A stretch of DNA of 64,000 bases from Aureimonas altamirensis (GTDB lineage: Bacteria > Pseudomonadota > Alphaproteobacteria > Rhizobiales > Rhizobiaceae): NCBI RefSeq assembly GCF_001463885.1, contig NZ_BBWQ01000018.1, positions 248,001 through 312,000 of the forward strand. The letters run 5' to 3'. Positions 62,810-64,000 of the stretch are shown piece after piece. The notes below the pieces were generated by a model. That model was not told the origin of the DNA. It did no database searches and saw only the letters and a list, made by a program, of their open reading frames with translations. The position numbers were made by a program, and so were the translations under genes. The number at the start of each line of letters is the position of its first letter. Position 1 is the stretch's first letter.

Positions 62810-64000
62810 ATGGGCACCGCCGACCGTTATGTACGCAACATGCGGGGTTATGGACCAAACCCGCCCGATGCGCGCTGGCCGGGGGGCGCCAAAGTGGCCG
62901 TATCCTTCGTCGTCAATTACGAGGAAGGCGGCGAGAACAACGTGCTGCACGGGGATGCCGCTTCGGAGGCTTTCCTGTCCGAGATCGTCGGCGCGGCGCC
63001 GTGGCCGGGCAAGCGCCACTGGAACATGGAATCCATCTACGAGTACGGCGCGCGCGTCGGCTTCTGGCGGCTGCACCGGCTGTTCACGCAGAGTGCCGTG
63101 CCGGTAACGGTGTACGGGGTGGCAACCGCGCTTGCCCGCTCGCCCGAGCAGGTCGAGGCCATGAAGGCCGCCGATTGGGAGATCGCATCGCACGGCCTGC
63201 GCTGGATCGACTATCGCGACCATGCCGAGGCCGACGAGGCGAAAGACCTGGACGAGGCGATCCGGCTGCATACCGAAGTCGTGGGCGAGCGTCCGACCGG
63301 CCTGTATCTCGGCCGCACATCGAGCTGGTCGGTGCGGCTGGCCGCAGCGGAAAAGGGCTTCGTCTGGATATCGGACACCTATGACGACGACCTGCCCTAC
63401 TGGCTCGACCATGATGGCCACGGCAATGGCATAGACCCGCAGCTCGTGTTGCCCTACACGCTCGACGCCAACGACATGCGCTTCGCCACGCCGCAAGGCT
63501 TCAACACCGGCGAGCAGTTCTTCACCTATCTCAAGGATGCCTTCGACACGCATTATGCCGAAGGCGCGGAAGGCCGCCCGTCGATGATGACCATCGGCCT
63601 GCACTGCCGCCTGATCGGGCGGCCGGGCCGCTTTGCCGCGCTCCGCCGCTTCGTGGAATATGTCAGGGGCCATGAGGACGTCTGGATTGCCCGGCGTATC
63701 GACATTGCGCGGCACTGGATTGCAGGACATCCCTACCAGGCACCGTCGCTGCGGCCATCGCGGATGGCGCGGGCGGATTTCGTCACCCGCTTCGGCTCGA
63801 TCTACGAGCATTCGCCCTTCATCGCCGAACGGGCTTTCGACCTGGAGCTTGGGCCCGCGCATGACAGCGCGGCCGGCCTTGCCAACGCCCTGGCCCGCGC
63901 CTTCCGTTCGTCCAGCGCAGAGGAAAGGCTGGGCGTTCTGCAGGCCCACCCCGATCTGGCCGGCAAGCTTGCCGCGGCAAAGCGGCTGACCGACGAGTCC
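62810..64000 (+). CDS. puuE: Bifunctional allantoinase PuuE / OHCU decarboxylase UraD (3' end cut by window)
   Basis: A fusion protein running off the window end; 397 residues are visible with no stop. Residues ~1-308 are a polysaccharide-deacetylase-like allantoinase of the PuuE type (RNMRGYGPNPPDARWPGGAK, VNYEEGGENNVLHGD, SHGLRWIDY, and GLHCRLIGRPGRF). Residues from ~316 match OHCU decarboxylase (MARADFVTRFGSIYEHSPFIAERA, then HPDLAGKLAAAKRLT at 380 onward), the step after uraH. One chain would therefore make S-allantoin and open it to allantoate. GGAGACG precedes ATG 62810. Only the C-terminal ~80-90 residues are missing. Confidence 0.92.
   Translation, partial: MGTADRYVRNMRGYGPNPPDARWPGGAKVAVSFVVNYEEGGENNVLHGDAASEAFLSEIVGAAPWPGKRHWNMESIYEYGARVGFWRLHRLFTQSAVPVTVYGVATALARSPEQVEAMKAADWEIASHGLRWIDYRDHAEADEAKDLDEAIRLHTEVVGERPTGLYLGRTSSWSVRLAAAEKGFVWISDTYDDDLPYWLDHDGHGNGIDPQLVLPYTLDANDMRFATPQGFNTGEQFFTYLKDAFDTHYAEGAEGRPSMMTIGLHCRLIGRPGRFAALRRFVEYVRGHEDVWIARRIDIARHWIAGHPYQAPSLRPSRMARADFVTRFGSIYEHSPFIAERAFDLELGPAHDSAAGLANALARAFRSSSAEERLGVLQAHPDLAGKLAAAKRLTDES

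Noticed and set aside
1-64000. Mobile elements, CRISPR arrays, tRNA or rRNA genes
   Set aside because: No transposase, integrase, phage motif, regularly spaced repeats or recognisable RNA gene was seen while reading the window; base composition looks even throughout.

Overview
The window is 64 kb of GC-rich alphaproteobacterial chromosome or megaplasmid. It is packed with catabolic operons, most with overlapping ATGA or TGATG junctions. Gene content and protein style (iol genes with the IolC-DUF2090 fusion, COG5631 winged-helix regulator, HWE kinase, PuuD with a fused cytochrome c, PuuE-UraD fusion, opine-oxidase-like flavoenzymes) point to Hyphomicrobiales (Rhizobiales). The genus cannot be fixed from the sequence. 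I see no rRNA, tRNA, CRISPR array, insertion sequence or phage gene. Both ends cut through genes.

Layout. (1) 1-5.8 kb: 3' part of a cytosine-deaminase-like amidohydrolase, TspO, an alpha/beta hydrolase, an SLC10A7-like transporter, a GGDEF protein and a LysR regulator. (2) 5.8-14.0 kb: a spermidine/putrescine-type ABC transporter, a three-part FAD/[2Fe-2S] dehydrogenase of the opine-oxidase/HcnABC/LhpBEF type, a second amino-acid-oxidase-like flavoenzyme and RidA. This is an amine or imino-acid catabolic unit of unknown substrate. Opposite it lie a DUF1028 protein and a 2-oxoadipate dioxygenase (HglS family). (3) 16.3-25.9 kb: a glycosyltransferase, a single-chain 5-oxoprolinase/hydantoinase, a divergent TRAP transporter, a MarR-like regulator and a BASS-like permease. 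(4) 25.9-35.2 kb: a seven-gene minus-strand operon with a dipeptide-type ABC transporter, M81 and M20 family hydrolases and an amidase. (5) 35.5-47.7 kb: myo-inositol uptake and breakdown (ibpA-iatP-iatA-iolC-iolD-iolE-iolB), an RpiR regulator and two Gfo/Idh/MocA dehydrogenases, one an IolG. (6) 47.8-54.7 kb: an HWE histidine kinase, a ROK regulator, a xylose-type ABC transporter (xylFHG) and an SDR. (7) 54.7-60.0 kb: a complete beta-hydroxyaspartate cycle (bhcABCD) with divergent bhcR. (8) 60.0-64.0 kb: urate breakdown (puuD, uraH, puuE-uraD) with a LysR regulator.

How they work together. The window is a substrate-capture hub: five ABC or TRAP uptake systems each sit beside enzymes for one compound class. 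The most notable part is the right end. The beta-hydroxyaspartate cycle converts two glyoxylate into oxaloacetate without losing carbon, and it lies directly beside urate/allantoin degradation, a pathway whose later steps can release glyoxylate. This suggests that purine-derived glyoxylate feeds the cycle.

Limits. Families were recognised by reading motifs, not by database search. Start codons were chosen by ribosome-binding site and family fit. Operators are reported as observed inverted repeats, not proven sites.
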